Positions 28,316 through 40,430 of a stretch of DNA of 64,000 nucleotides are shown piece after piece (the first letter of the stretch is position 1; each line of letters opens with the position of its first letter). This stretch comes from Apostichopus japonicus (taxonomy: Eukaryota; Echinodermata; Holothuroidea; Aspidochirotida; Stichopodidae): positions 8,029,001-8,093,000 of the forward strand of contig NC_092577.1 in assembly GCF_037975245.1 (NCBI RefSeq). Direction: 5' to 3'. Below the pieces are notes generated by a model. The model saw nothing but the letters and a program-made list of their open reading frames with translations. It was not told the origin of the DNA and did no database searches. The position numbers and the translations under genes are program-made.

Positions 28316-29026
28316 AGATACTACGCGTTATAGGGAGTAAAGTATACATCGTTACCTCATCAAGTATATAATACCGATTTGAAACTGTATCGAATCGATA
28401 AACAGTATGTATATTGATAGTGTAACGTCACTTCCCTGTCTGTAGGGGCAGTCTTTAATGATCGGGTTAGTAGTAGTAGTAGTAAGTTGAGTCTCGTCTA
28501 TACTACATGCTCAGTGATTAACCTCCGCCACGTATCACGATCTTGCGCAAGGTTTATTGCTTCCTCGAAATTGTTAATATTAACGTCCTTAAATTGCGAC
28601 TTTATTTTTCCAAGCAGTCACGGGCCTTCCTACTGGTTTAGCAGTATGTCTCAGTGCTTCTCTTAAAGCAAACTTTGCTGGAGCGTCCTCCTGGAGTCTT
28701 GCTACATGACCGAAAAATCTCAATGTTCTATGTGCGACCATAGATGACCAAGGTGTTTGTGTGGTTGGTTCCATTGTAGAGCTTATCGTTTGATAACCAA
28801 TTGTTATTGGTCCATCTAATGTTGAGAATTTTACGAAGTAGTCTCCTTTGAAAAGTTTCAATTTTGCGATCAAGATCCTTCGTTGTGCCCCACAGTTCGC
28901 AATTGATGATGGGGTTGGCGAAATAGAATTTCGACAAAATGATGATAATGGAGTGATCGTGGCACAGTGGTATCGTTTATTCAGACTTCCGTCTCCTTAC
29001 TAGGTTCATTAAATGTTCTTACACTT
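28316..29026 (+). repeat. ~270-bp direct repeat R, left copy, split by a LINE
   Basis: Present as 28316-28468 and 28917-29026, starting AGATACTACGCGTTATAGGG and ending GTTCTTACACTT. It matches the right copy (34552-34826) with roughly 4 percent substitutions plus a short indel. The right half carries TGGCACAGTGG followed about 43 bases later by AGGTTCATT, resembling tRNA A and B boxes. The copy is interrupted by a LINE fragment. Confidence 0.9.
28469..28906 (-). mobile_element. 5'-truncated LINE, end of reverse-transcriptase ORF and 3' tail
   Basis: On the minus strand, conceptual translation across three frames gives the C-terminal end typical of LINE ORF2: RRLLRKILNIRW, then TLRFFGHVARL, PVGRP, and finally AINLAQDRDTWRRLITE before a stop. 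Two frameshifts (near 28790 and 28610) make it a dead copy. The 3' end is an (ACT)n tail (plus-strand AGTAGTAG from 28469). A 10-bp target duplication, TGATCGGGTT (28459-28468) and TGATGGGGTT (28907-28916), brackets it with one mismatch. The clade cannot be settled from so short a piece. Confidence 0.85.
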
Positions 29027-30734
29027 CAGTCGGAGAGCTGACCTCAAAATACGACCGTTATTGCGCAATTTTCAACTCGCCAAGTAGACCCGGATGTACT
29101 TCATCCTCGTAACCCGTGAAACATAAGCGAGCGTTGCTAAGGGGTCGTCTGGTTTGTTTATTCATGTCAAATTGTATATATAATAGGTTGATGTAACCAA
29201 ATTTGGTGAGGTACCGCCCTAAATAGACTTACGAAAGCGGAGAAACGTCAATCACCTGAGATAAGTATATGAACATTGAGAAGGAACAATTTCTCTCCGC
29301 ATCTACCGAGCCACTAGTGGAGGCGAGTAAGGTAGGTATATCGTACTTTGGATCTGTGCCATTTGCGTCCCATAAGACAAAATGCGCATTTAAACATGTA
29401 GGCATACTCATAAGACGTATTTTAGTTACAGGGAGAGGTTTCATGTTTGTTCACCAATAGTAATTGTGTCAAATCGTTCAGCTAATTTAATGGCCCTGGT
29501 GACTGCTTTTCTGTAGCGTATTTGCCGTACGTGTACACGTTAGGTTATTTACTGTACGTACATGAAGCACAAGCCTAGTGTTAAAATTAACTCAACTTAG
29601 GCCTAATGTAATCTTGCGTAGGCCTAGGCTAGTCGAATTGTCGCTGGTATTGGTAAGAGAACTTCAGTCTTCAAATCTACAACTTTGTAATAGTTGGACT
29701 GTTTGATTCTCGTCAAACTAAAACTGATGACAACTGAATGCATTTATTAATTAACCTTAGCACAGTGTGGTCAAGCTTTACCACAGCATAACTTACCGAC
29801 CGAAACTCCGAAAGTATTACAAAAGGGTTGGCCATAGCAAATTCTAGTACTCTTAGTATTAGTACTTACCCATATTCATAACTACGAAGGAAAATCCTTG
29901 ACTAGGCTTAGACTAGGCTAGACTGAACTGTAACTCATCAGACGCGTTCGGCACCTTAAAACCAAAACTAGTAGTACATTCCCAACTGTAGATAAACTTT
30001 AGTTGTGACTGCATATATTTTTTTTTAATTTCTTGCACTTGTTAAACGTAGGCTATATGTTAGTTTTAATCGTACCACTGTGGCCTGGCCGACCCAAGTC
30101 CCTTTTTTTTCTGAAGACCTAGGCCTATGCCTACTGTATTGAGCTTCGTATAAGACTAGGTGCAACATTTTTATGTGCAACATTTTTAAAAGTGGCATTA
30201 ATGGCATTGTGGACTTAGATTTATTTTTAGATTTATTTCTACTAGTGTAGCAGATGCTACAAATCTGGATGCCTTCTTAAAAACTTAGAAGTAAGAGGCT
30301 AATGCTTAGGCAAACATTGCTGTTAATAGTGTTATGCATACTACAGGCTCCTGGTAGCTTTGTAGCACAAGTTCTAGCCTAGTAGTAGCCTAGTATGTTC
30401 TGAAGTCCTATTTAGAGTGCATGGGTTTGTACGTCAGGACAATAACTTAACTATTAACAATAACTATTCATACATTGTGTTAAGTTGATGTGCGAGGCCG
30501 CATAGAGAACAGTTTTTGTAATTGGCTGCTCAAACAATCATTCAGTAAGCCATTCTCACCATCATAACTATTACATCTCCTTGTAAGTGTACTTAGTGCA
30601 TATATTTATGGTAGAGTGCATTGCAATCATTCATTCTTTTTGTAACATAACTTTTAACGGAAATTTATAATGAAGTATAAATAAGTTTTGACATTCTAGT
30701 TTTGTAACATGTAAGTACTACTTTGTCAGCTTCC

Positions 30735-31148
30735 ATGCCTAAGGACAGTTCTTGTAGTTTATACCACCCTGATAGGGCTCCCGGTCCATGTGCTGTTTGC
30801 CATGAATCGAAAACTCGCTATTGGCATGCTGAACAGGCAATGCCAAAGCACACTAAATTACTCATCATATTAGGAGAAAGAGACATATCTGATCACTCAT
30901 GTATATGTTATGCATGTCAAAAGAGATTGATGAAATCAAGTGAATTTGGAGCAAATAAACGGAAAGCCTCAAGTGGTAGTGATTCATGCTCTGATTATTC
31001 CGATGAAACATCCAGTGAATCAGATCAAAACTCTGTAGTTGATCCTGGAAATGTTACCTTTGATGGTTACAGCACTAGTGACAGTTTTGATTCGCCTCTT
31101 GATTTAGAGATACCGTGTATTGATGAAACAGATCCGTTCAATTTCTAG
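30735..31148 (+). CDS. 137-residue Cys/His-rich protein or first exon, unidentified
   Basis: The frame runs from ATG at 30735 to TAG at 31146-31148. The N-terminal half has spaced cysteines and histidines (GPCAVCHESKTRYWH, then SCICYACQK), a plausible zinc-binding fold of the kind seen at the N-terminus of transposon-encoded proteins. The C-terminal half is Ser/Asp/Glu-rich and probably disordered, ending DETDPFNF. It lies inside the inverted-repeat element 29027-34551. The C-x2-C and C-x-C-x2-C spacing and normal codon variety argue against a chance frame, but no family is recognised and it could be only part of a spliced gene. Confidence 0.5.
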   Translation: MPKDSSCSLYHPDRAPGPCAVCHESKTRYWHAEQAMPKHTKLLIILGERDISDHSCICYACQKRLMKSSEFGANKRKASSGSDSCSDYSDETSSESDQNSVVDPGNVTFDGYSTSDSFDSPLDLEIPCIDETDPFNF

Positions 31149-32575
31149 TTTTCATTCTTTGTAACTAACAAATATATTTTTCCATTTATTTCACAGGTGC
31201 TGTCACCAATTTGGAAAATGTCATCAGCAGCGAATTATTGTTAATTATTAGGAAACACTTGTCTTCTTGTAAGATTTGCCTATAGCATTGAATTCCTTGT
31301 CCCTTCCAAAATACAAATTTGAAATATCTTACCCAATTTGAAGGCCTCCAAAAATGTAACTGATATTCATAAGCAGGTTGCTCATTGTAGGATTTATCTC
31401 TTGTCAGCCTCCGAGTAGTGTAATCTTGTTTGGTAATGATCACAAGTTAACCAGATAGCGGTATGCCAACTGTGAATGCATAGCACAATGTTTATGTATG
31501 TATTTATGTATGTGTGTACGCGTGTGTGTATTTATGTGTGTTTGTACCTGTGTACGTACCATGCTTGTGTGTAAAACGTGTTATGTTTGTCTCTATATGA
31601 TGCCTTTTATTTTTCATTGATATCAGAGGTTAGTTGAGCTTAACCAAAAGCAAGTGTGAAACCCTCCTAACCCTGAAGCTTGAGAATGTTAAATGTGTGA
31701 CACACCTATCATACAGTATGACTGATTCTTTTCCAAAACTGCTTCATCGAAACCCGAATGCATTTATGTATTCTGGTTTTGTTATGTTTTTTCTTTGTAC
31801 ATTACTACATTTTCTGCCAAGGTTTCTTCTTTATTTACAACTACATTAAACAGAGAAGTGAATTTATGTTACACTTTGCTGTGTAAGAAATTAAAACGTG
31901 TGATATGCCATAGTGTACAGTAAATCATTAAAGAGCAATTTTTTTTTACATTCTACAACAACTTTCAGTAGAAGTATCTTACTTGCCATCTATTCCTTAC
32001 CAAAGACTTACAACTTGTTGTTACTTCTTAGTCAACTGTATTTTCATTGCTCCCATAGAAAAGGGAAATAGCTTTGTGAGTTGTTGACAAGTGTAAATTC
32101 ACTTTTGAGTGTTTCATGTATTACGGTAAGAGATCTTTATTTTATATTTGCATGTCTTCAAATTTTCATTTTGCCTCGTCTAAGTACTAACTAAATGCCA
32201 TCCATTCACTACAATTTCTTTCCAAAACTTTCAACGTGTGCACTTTATTATACCAGTATCTTCTTCACTTTTGAACTTATAATATTGTGCTAAGTGTGTA
32301 TGACAAGTGAAGAAATTGTTTTACCTAAGTGTTTAGTGCATTATAAAGAGATTACATTATTTACTAATTACTCTTGGCATGCTCGTGCAGTTATGGTTGC
32401 TGTTACATTGATGCCAGTCTACTTCATTTATTCATTCTTTCTTTTTTTAATGATTAACATACTCTTCAAACGCTTTCATAGTAATGTATTCTTGCTGTAT
32501 TATAAGGTCATGCTAGTATGTCTACATGTCTGTGTTTTGATCCATCCATCAGTCTGCCAACAAAGTTTTTCCATA

Positions 32576-32609
32576 TTAAAGGAGGGGAGGGGGTGTCCCC
32601 CTCCCCTTT
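32576..32609. repeat. GC-rich perfect hairpin
   Basis: AAAGGAGGGGAGGGGG is followed after two bases by a CCCCCTCCCCTTT arm, forming a long stem. A related sequence (AAAGGGGAGGAGGACACCCC) occurs near 19950, so it is probably the end of a dispersed repeat. The 150-residue plus-strand frame spanning it is hydrophobic AT-rich noise. Confidence 0.6.
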
Positions 32610-34167
32610 GGAAAATTTTTGCCCTCCGAAGGTGGGCTAGACGCCATATGGTGCAATATTTGGTGCTATATTTGCCTTGCATGTATCTCCAGGAATTGCT
32701 ATTTTTTAGGCAGTGTTTTAAATTTTCTCTTACGTTTGCCAAATGAAAAAAAATAAGAACACTTCAAAATTGTTGCTGAAATATGAGTAGTAATGAATAG
32801 GCCCTAAGTCCAATGAAAAATTATTCTACACTGTGCAACACAGCCTGTGCTTGACTGGGATAACTGCCAAGTTCAGGCATATCAACCAATTATCAGTCCT
32901 TATTACACAGATGCACACAATGAATGAAAGAATGATAAATAGATGATCAAATAACAAATTAGTCTTTATTTATTTCAACACCAACAGGATAACAATTGCA
33001 GTGAGAAAGTTGAAAAGAAATAAAGTTTATCAACTTCATGACTTTTGAAGTTCGTAAAAACCCGTCCTTTACAACATTCACTGTATAGAGAACAAAACTC
33101 TGAAAATCAGTAGAGAAATTACCAATTGTGTACGAAAAGTAGGTTGGTACACCTTTCAAATTTTACGAAAGCTCGAGCAAAATACTTTCGAAAAATTCAC
33201 GCGAAACTGGCATTTCGTGCTAAATGCAACTAATTTCATGTAAACAAGGCTCTAGTACACCCATTTATGAGTTGACCATAAGACCACATCTGGTGTTGAG
33301 CGGCAGAAAAAGAAATTATTTTCTAGAATTTTCACAAAAAAAGGAAAAATTACTATCCTACCATAGTTAAGTGTGTAGTAAATAGCCTAACCACTTCGTC
33401 AGTTACGGATCTCACGTAACAACAAAAACACAACTTAAATTGTATTTTGCGAAGTTGACGTTCTCTACAAGGACATGGAAACAATATTTAGCATTTAGTT
33501 AATCATGCCAAGTGGCCTAAAACATGGGATTGCACGTTTTACTTTCATAAAGATGGCCATACTGTAGCTATTGAGGCCTTGATATCGTGCTATGTCTGTA
33601 TGGTATAGACTGTGCCTGGTGTATCATGGGGAATAGATTGTTTTGTTCATGCGAAGGAGTCAGTTGGCTTGAGGTGTGTTTTACTTACCCTAATGTTACG
33701 GGGATATTTACCTACTTTTCTTGAACGTATAAGATAATATTTCGCATAACTTTACCGATCCTTTACTGACTGACCTAATTAATTCTAGAGTGGAGCCAAA
33801 ATAGTTTACTCCATGAAATTTTTTTTTGGAAACGTGCCAAAAATGTTTAAAAAAACAGGTGTTAGACAGCGGGTTGTTTTGCAAGGTACCTTGGAAAACT
33901 CGAAACACATGAAGCCAGCCTACCGTGATATTTAAGTAGGGTTAAACACTGCAGTTGTAAACTGATGTACGTATCGTGCACGCTGTTCATTGTTAGGCAT
34001 TCTAGAAACGGGGCTTTGCCGAACGTAGTTTGTTTCATAATATCGACAGTTTTGTAAATCGTCGCGGCCGCGGCAGAAACAAAACATGTAGTTTCGATCA
34101 AATTCGTCACTCTTAAAGAATATGAGTGACTTTTAGAAAATGTTTGACGAGGTGCCAGTGTATTTTT

Positions 34168-34266
34168 TTTTGTCCGGGCGGCCGAGTTTTTCGTCCGGGC
34201 GGTAGCTTTATGTCCGGGCGCTAGCCAGCCTTTTCAAATTTTGTCCGGGCGGCGCGCCCGGACAAA
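34168..34266. repeat. GTCCGGGCG motif cluster with terminal palindrome
   Basis: Four direct copies of TTTTGTCCGGGCGG-like sequence lie about 20-45 bases apart. The last forms a near-perfect palindrome, with TTTTGTCCGGGC and GCCCGGACAAAA facing each other around 34238-34266. It lies within the 29027-34551 element. Confidence 0.8.
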
Positions 34267-34551
34267 ACCGGTAGTGGAGAACACTGACTTGACGTAGGTG
34301 TAAATTTACGGTAAGTCTCACCCTTCTGTTTTCGATAAAACCTTCTCTTACTTTCATATATGGAAAGGTAAGTCATTCCCCGTCATATTTAATATTTATT
34401 TAGCGAAAAGCAGTTAAGAAACTTCGAGAATTTTACACTCGCACTCTGTTCTCTGTGTACAGCATTTCGCGGGTAAAATTTAAATATTTAAAAATCGTGA
34501 CGTAACAAATCTTTGAAAATATTGAGGGTCGCGAGGTCAGCTTTCCGACTG

Positions 34552-34826
34552 AGATACTACGCGTTATAGGGAGTAAAGTATACATCGTTACCTCATCAAG
34601 TATATAATACCGATGTGAAACTGTATCGAATCGATAAACAGTATGAATATTGATAGTGTAACGTCACTTCCCTGTCTGGTGGGGCAGTCTTTAATGATGG
34701 GGTTGGCGAAAGAGAATTTCGACAAAAAGATGACAATGGAGAAGATGCTAAAGTGCTCGTGGCACAGTGGTACCGTTTATTCAGACTTCCGTCTCCTTAC
34801 TAGGTTCATTAAATGTTCTTACACTT
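34552..34826 (+). repeat. ~270-bp direct repeat R, right copy
   Basis: Uninterrupted copy of R, starting at AGATACTACG directly after the inverted repeat of the 29027-34551 element and ending CTTACACTT. It contains TATCGAATCGATA and the A/B-box-like words TGGCACAGTGG and AGGTTCATT. Confidence 0.9.
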
Positions 34827-34855
34827 ATCCTTGATTACGCTGAACGTCACTGTTA

Positions 34856-35146
34856 CCGCAATTCCTCAACGCGGCGTCTAAACGCAGCGTAGAACACGGC
34901 ACTAAACGCAACGCCCAACAAACCGTCCAACGCGGCGCCACACACAGCGTTTAACGCAACGTACAACGCGGCGCCCAACGCAGCGCAGAACGTAACGCAT
35001 AACGCGGCGCTAAACGCAACGCCAAACGCAACGTCCAACGCGGCGCTAAACGCAACGCCAAACGCAAGATCCAACGCGGCGCCACATGCAGCGTATAACG
35101 CAACGTATAACGCGGCAATAAACGGAACGCCAAACGCAGCGTTTAA
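34856..35146. repeat. GC-rich ~10-bp minisatellite
   Basis: Tandem decamers alternate around AACGCGGCGC, AAACGCAACG and AACGCAGCGT. A 36-bp higher-order unit (GCGGCGCTAAACGCAACGCC plus 16 bases) is seen twice near 35003-35075. It is a CpG-rich island in AT-rich surroundings. The Ala/Leu/Arg-rich minus-strand frames are products of the repeat. Confidence 0.92.
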
Positions 35147-35332
35147 ATATGAAAAACAGATTCAAAGATACAGATTTAACTTAACGGTGTCTGCAATGCC
35201 GTTAATCGATTTAAATATACTAAGAACCAATCGATGGACTAAATGGCAGTAATGTTTCTAGGCTATTCACTAATGTTCCTACTTACGAACTGAAATATAT
35301 CCAATCACAGCAGAACACTGATCTCTACTAAA

Positions 35333-35930
35333 CAGGGGCGTCGGAGCCGGTACGGCAGATCCGGCGAAAGCCGGACCAATATTCACGGCGCCAAGAAAGA
35401 AAAAAAAAAGTAGGACTAAGGAAAAAAAAGGAAAAAAATGAAGAAACAAAATGAAACATACTTCAAAAATGTGTTTCAGAAGATTAATCGGTTACAAAAA
35501 CAAACAAGGGAGAACGCACATAAGATAAGCCTACACCAGCATCGCATTCGCTGATTGATCTACCGGACACCTCTATTGATAATTACGGTATAGCGCCTTT
35601 GGTCGAGTATATATAGATCAGTGTATAACACCAGTTCGCAGTGCATAAATATGCGGTATAGCAGTGCTTTTACGCGCAATTCGTGAATCTCTTTTATCTG
35701 TTTATGAGGACCAAAGTTGTATTGCATTGCAGGGGTCTTGTTTTCAAGCTCGGGAAGTGCCATTTCCTGCAATCTGGGAGGCATTTTTTCAAAATTTTCT
35801 CCATTACGTTACGCGCCAACCATGGTGGCGCGTAGCGTAGTTTGACCTACCAAACGTCTCCCCGAAAATTATGATAGATGGCCACACTCTGATCTGCCGT
35901 ACCAATCCCAAATAGCTTCCGACGCCCCTG
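35333..35930. mobile_element. inverted-repeat MITE, hAT-like termini
   Basis: The left end is CAGGGGCGTCGGA (35333-35345) and the right end is its exact reverse complement (35918-35930). A second inverted block, GGTACGGCAGATC, follows on both sides, offset by a short indel. The 8-bp flanks do not match, so the target duplication has decayed or the limits are imperfect. It contains a copy (about 35745-35845) of the dispersed repeat also seen at 18795 and 20385. No coding capacity. Confidence 0.7.
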
Positions 35931-38900
35931 CTCAAGTACACACATTGTCACGCAGTTCAGAGCGCTATACTAAATAACGTAAAATGATAACAGTCGGTCA
36001 ATAACGTTACTCCTAAATAACTGGGCGTAATCTCCCTCAGTGCAATAGCGCAGTTGGCTAACAATTTATATAACTCACAAATGTATTCAATAATATTCTG
36101 AGCGCTTGCAATATCTACGAACAGTTATACACGGTGCCGTGGTATTAGAAACCTACCAACTTGGATAATAGTAAATGACATGATAACGTACGGTACGTAG
36201 ACGTCTTGAGATATTGTCAAAGAGTCCCACGCTGTCCGTACCATCAGTTCCTTTTATACTAGCCTGAACAATGGATTAACGCGCACGAGAATGTTCTACT
36301 TCAAAGTACACCGCTTCAGAGTTGCGGTCACCAGTCTTCCGGGGACCGAATGGCCACAATTGTTTACGTCATAGTAAACAACTTAGGAGGATAACGGGGA
36401 TTTCCCGGCAAAGAATTATAACATATTTAAACAGTTAATGCAGCTTAAAAAATAGCTTTCAAAGTTTCAATACTATCGCAAGTTCGGTTACAATAGCTTG
36501 AAAATGTAACTAATACTTATCAGATCCAAATAGAGGCTTTTTTATGCATCGCTTTGCAGATTTACTGACCAAAATATGTAAATTAGATATTTTTCTTTGA
36601 TTGTTTAATGTTATCAACGGGTGCGATGCGAAATCCACAGTAGCTGCAGAATTTTGATCTCTTATAGCGAGTCCAACTACAACAACTACGTTTACATACG
36701 ATAGAGGTATTAAATTTCTCTGGAAAATATTTAAAGCACTGGTTGGTTCCAGAGGAAGCGCCTCGGAGACCACATGTTATAAATAAATTATATTTCTCTA
36801 GAATGTATTCCAAGCAGGCTGGTGGGGATCAGTTGGACTTAAGCTGCAGCGTTTTGCAGATATATTGAAGTAATTGTGAAAGACTGAAATCTATTTGTGA
36901 GAAGTGCTCAATTTTCAGCAGATTGAAGTGCAAGGCCATGAAGTGATGGGGGCCAAGCATCTGGAATCTGCTGCATTTTATTTACCTAATATTATCCAAA
37001 TTTGGGGAAATATAGACGTAAGGGAGTAACAGACAAACCGATTCTGTTTTCCTTTCTTCGTTTTTGTATTATAACTCTTACTTTCTTAAGTGTACGACCA
37101 TGATAAATTTATCTTCAATTTGTCAACCGACTTGGCATCAATTTGAAACCGAGCGGTGTGGCACCCATACCACTGTTTGTATACTTATGAGGTCGCGTTC
37201 TCAAATAATAATAGTAAAATTCTACTTTCCTGTTTCCAAGTACAGCGTTGGTGTAAGCAAATAACTCTTTCAGTATCATATTAGTCTCAATAGACGTTCA
37301 CTCTTAATTTACGATTTACAAATATGTCCATATGATAAGGAAAATACATAATTAAATGTCTACTGATAATTTAACAGTTTCTGCTTGGTTGCCATGACAA
37401 CTATGTGAAACAAAAGAAATAGGTGCCCGTTCTGGAACAGTGAGTGACACAACATTGTATACCTCAGTACTTTAATTCCTCTATAGAATATGGTTTCAAT
37501 TCACATATAATTCTAAATGCTTTCCTTCATATCATTACCCACTTTTTATTTATACTATAATTTGTTTAGGCAAATCATGCATGGATGTTAGTTTTCCCCA
37601 ATACATATAAATTTTACTCTTGTCAAGCGCCCACCGCGGGGGTGATGGGATGTCACCCCCACCCCCCCAAAAAAAAAAATAATAATAATAAAGTAACACC
37701 ACCACGCATATCAAACTAACTCAGAGTAGTTATAGCACAACGTTGCGAATCGACTTAGATATTAGACAAAATATAAGACAAACTATATGCCTCAGATTTA
37801 TTGTTTGAAATCTAAATTTCCCCTTTTTTCCGGGGAAGCACCACAGACCCCTCCCCCCGCCCCACCCCTCCTCCCCATATATGATGTCGGCTTTGACGAC
37901 TCTCTGTTCCGGTACAACACTGCAGAACGAGTGTCTTATATTTGCCTTTATAAAGTCTTGATGGTAATGTTTGAGAATATTTGGAGTACGGTACATCTAG
38001 TATAAACAGTTCCGTTACATGTTTGGTCTCTGTTTTGTTTTCATTTATGTTTTAATACACTTTTCATCCATTTCAGAGAAACAAAAACTCGTTTGCAGAA
38101 CTTGGAAAAGTATAAGTTACACCTTGCGTGGTTACTCTGCAATTCAGATTGGAAGAATGGCTTAAAGCGGAGGTGTGGATTTGTTTAAATGTGTGTGTTT
38201 GTCGGGGGGGGGGGGGTGGTGGTGTAGGGGGTTGACAGACTCCGAGGGGCACAACCTTGCTTCAGAACCTTACACAATAATTAACGCAGTGTTATTAAGT
38301 TGTCCAAAGTGTATGATACCATTACTTTTCGGAAAGAGATCTAAAGCATCAGTTCATGTGATTTATACTCTAAAAAACATCGTATAGGTCAGTGATCTCG
38401 GAAGAGCGAAATGTAAGGAATATGACTTATCTCTTAAATCAACCAAGCTAAGCAATATTAAATGTTACATTTCTATTATTCGATTTGTTGTTTACTATCA
38501 CAAGACTCTCCTTCATTTAAAATGGCAATCATGTGTTGCTCATCCATTACTCTCTTGTATGTGAATCAACAACACTCTACATATCAAAAGAAATTCACAT
38601 AGTCGGCTTGTTGGTAAAGCCTTTAAATAAATGTAAGAAATTTGAAATGTGCCCATTATGACGTCATTGTGACAATACCTTTCACGTTTCTTGATTTCAA
38701 GGATGATGGAATGGATTCAACCGGAATAGTGTCTGGCAGATCGTATAATTGAAACCTATGGAAAGAGGTAGAGTAATCATCGTGTAAGATGTAGACGACG
38801 TAGAGGAATGTCCTCCTAATCAGGATTATTGTTTACCAAATCAATGAAGATAAACAAAGTAAGCAACGAATAACAAGGAAATAAATCACATCTGATTGAT

Positions 38901-40229
38901 CATTCTGATCAGAATTAATTATAATCACATGTCTTGTGTTTCAAAGATCCCACGAAAAATAATTCAGAATTGATCATAGAATTGAAGTAGGAAGAATGAC
39001 GTCATGCGACATATACTGATGCCACCCATTCCTACTGATGACGCTTTGCTTGTACGGCAAGAAAGTACCGGCGCGTAATACAAGCACTACTTCTTTGACA
39101 TAACTAAAGTGATAAAGTTGACATAAATCACTCGAAATGTTAGAGTTTACTGGTAAAATATAAATCTAGAAGTAATGACTTAAAGCTAAATTATTCTTTC
39201 TTAATCTCAAAATAGTTTTATTTAAGATGCTACAAATTACATTTTTTCGATGTAATGGGGTGAGGGGGTGGAGGGGGCGGGATGACAAACCTGCAAACAC
39301 TTGTACTGAGACGGAGGAATACTATAATGGAGAGGGGTAAGAGGGTCGAGGGCATAGCAACATTGTTTACTGGGCGAAACAACTGATCCTCCCTGGGGAT
39401 TTCAGTAAAAAAGGAAACACAAAATGTTGCAATTACATGAACAAGGCAGATAACCAAGATTATTTATTATTTAAGTATTTATTCATTATCACCCTTCACT
39501 AATGTTATCACATTGCTCGCATTGTTATGTCATTGATCTAAATCAAATTGTAAAAACTTATAACTTTTTTTTGTGGAGTTGATAAGAATTTCCGGGCCAT
39601 TACACAATCGAATCTTCGTATTCAACGATGTTCTCAATGAAGAACTGCATGTGTCCCAAATATCAGACTTCCTTCATACCAAGGAGTTCCTACAACTTAC
39701 TGTTCATAATTTATTAGGAACTACACCAACGGGATCTTCGTTGATTCGCAAAACAAATGTTTCATGGAAGCACAACAACTGAGGGGCAGTGGAGCATGTG
39801 ACTTTGATTTTGTGAGTGAGAAACCTCTAAACTCTGAAATTAAAACGAAAAGTTCTAATATCCAGCCTTCATGCATGAAAAATGCGCAAAGTATCACTGA
39901 CAGCAGAAGTGCAGCTAGTGAACGTACAGAAAATTGTGCAGTTGCTCGCTACCATGCATACGAAGTGGGCCGATGACAGGACTCTCGGAAAATGTTGTGC
40001 TAGTTAGCTACCATGCAAAGAGGGGAGAAAACACTATCACACATATCAACCTAGTGAACGTGAATTGCGCGAACAAATTTTTGGCACAAGCCAGTTACCA
40101 TGCATACAAAATGCGTACATTTACTGTTACACCACATAAATGCTACGGGGAATGTATAGTAGCTGGCTATAATGCATAAAAAGAGTCTAGAGCTTCGTGA
40201 TTCCTTGCCTTTGGATTTGAAGCTAGATA
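35931..40229. other. non-coding stretch, no gene seen
   Basis: No supportable exon. It has several C or G homopolymers (near 37655, 37853 and 38205), a purine/pyrimidine-biased patch near 39256-39280 and AT-rich sequence. Confidence 0.55.
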
Positions 40230-40430
40230 TAATTGTTTGACCTAGCTCTGTTGACCTCAGGTGACCTTTGACCTTAACCAAAACAATAATCATCTACTCA
40301 CTATGGGTAATCCATCATGATCTGAACTCGTAATCCACTTAGAGTGGTTACAACCGGCGTCACAGACACACACATACATGTATGCCTGCACATCTTCATT
40401 TTGCCTCTGGCAAGGATTCAAAAAGTGGTT
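40230..40430 (+). repeat. dispersed repeat with hairpin tail, copy 1
   Basis: The order is: words of the GACCTCAGGTGACCTTTGACC type, CATCTACTCACTATGGGTAA, a CA-rich patch, then the hairpin TTGCCTCTGGCAAGG (40401-40415). The same order recurs at 42130-42330 and 51150-51485, with headless relatives at 54790-55090. Confidence 0.8.

Larger units (their letters stand above)
29027..34551. mobile_element. 5.5-kb inverted-repeat DNA element flanked by direct repeats R
   Basis: The interval begins CAGTCGGAGAGCTGACCTC (29027-29045) and ends with its reverse complement at 34533-34551, 18 of 19 positions matching. Immediately outside each end lies one copy of the ~270-bp repeat R in direct orientation. 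No 4-10 bp target duplication is seen. Inside is one open frame (30735-31148, Cys-rich) and no recognisable transposase, so it would be non-autonomous or of an unrecognised class. It could also be an LTR-like element with an odd internal inverted repeat, but no gag or pol and no polypurine tract are visible. Confidence 0.6.

Noticed and set aside
32294-32746. 150-residue plus-strand frame
   Set aside because: Hydrophobic AT-rich sequence running through a GC hairpin repeat, with no domain and no conservation signal.
28316-34826. Ordinary LTR retrotransposon
   Set aside because: No gag or pol frames, no TG..CA ends, no target duplication, and the segments just inside the repeats are inverted copies of each other.
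34853-35133. Ala/Leu/Arg-rich frames across the decamer repeat
   Set aside because: A 10-bp repeat read in any frame gives a 10-residue periodic peptide; no start, splice or domain support.
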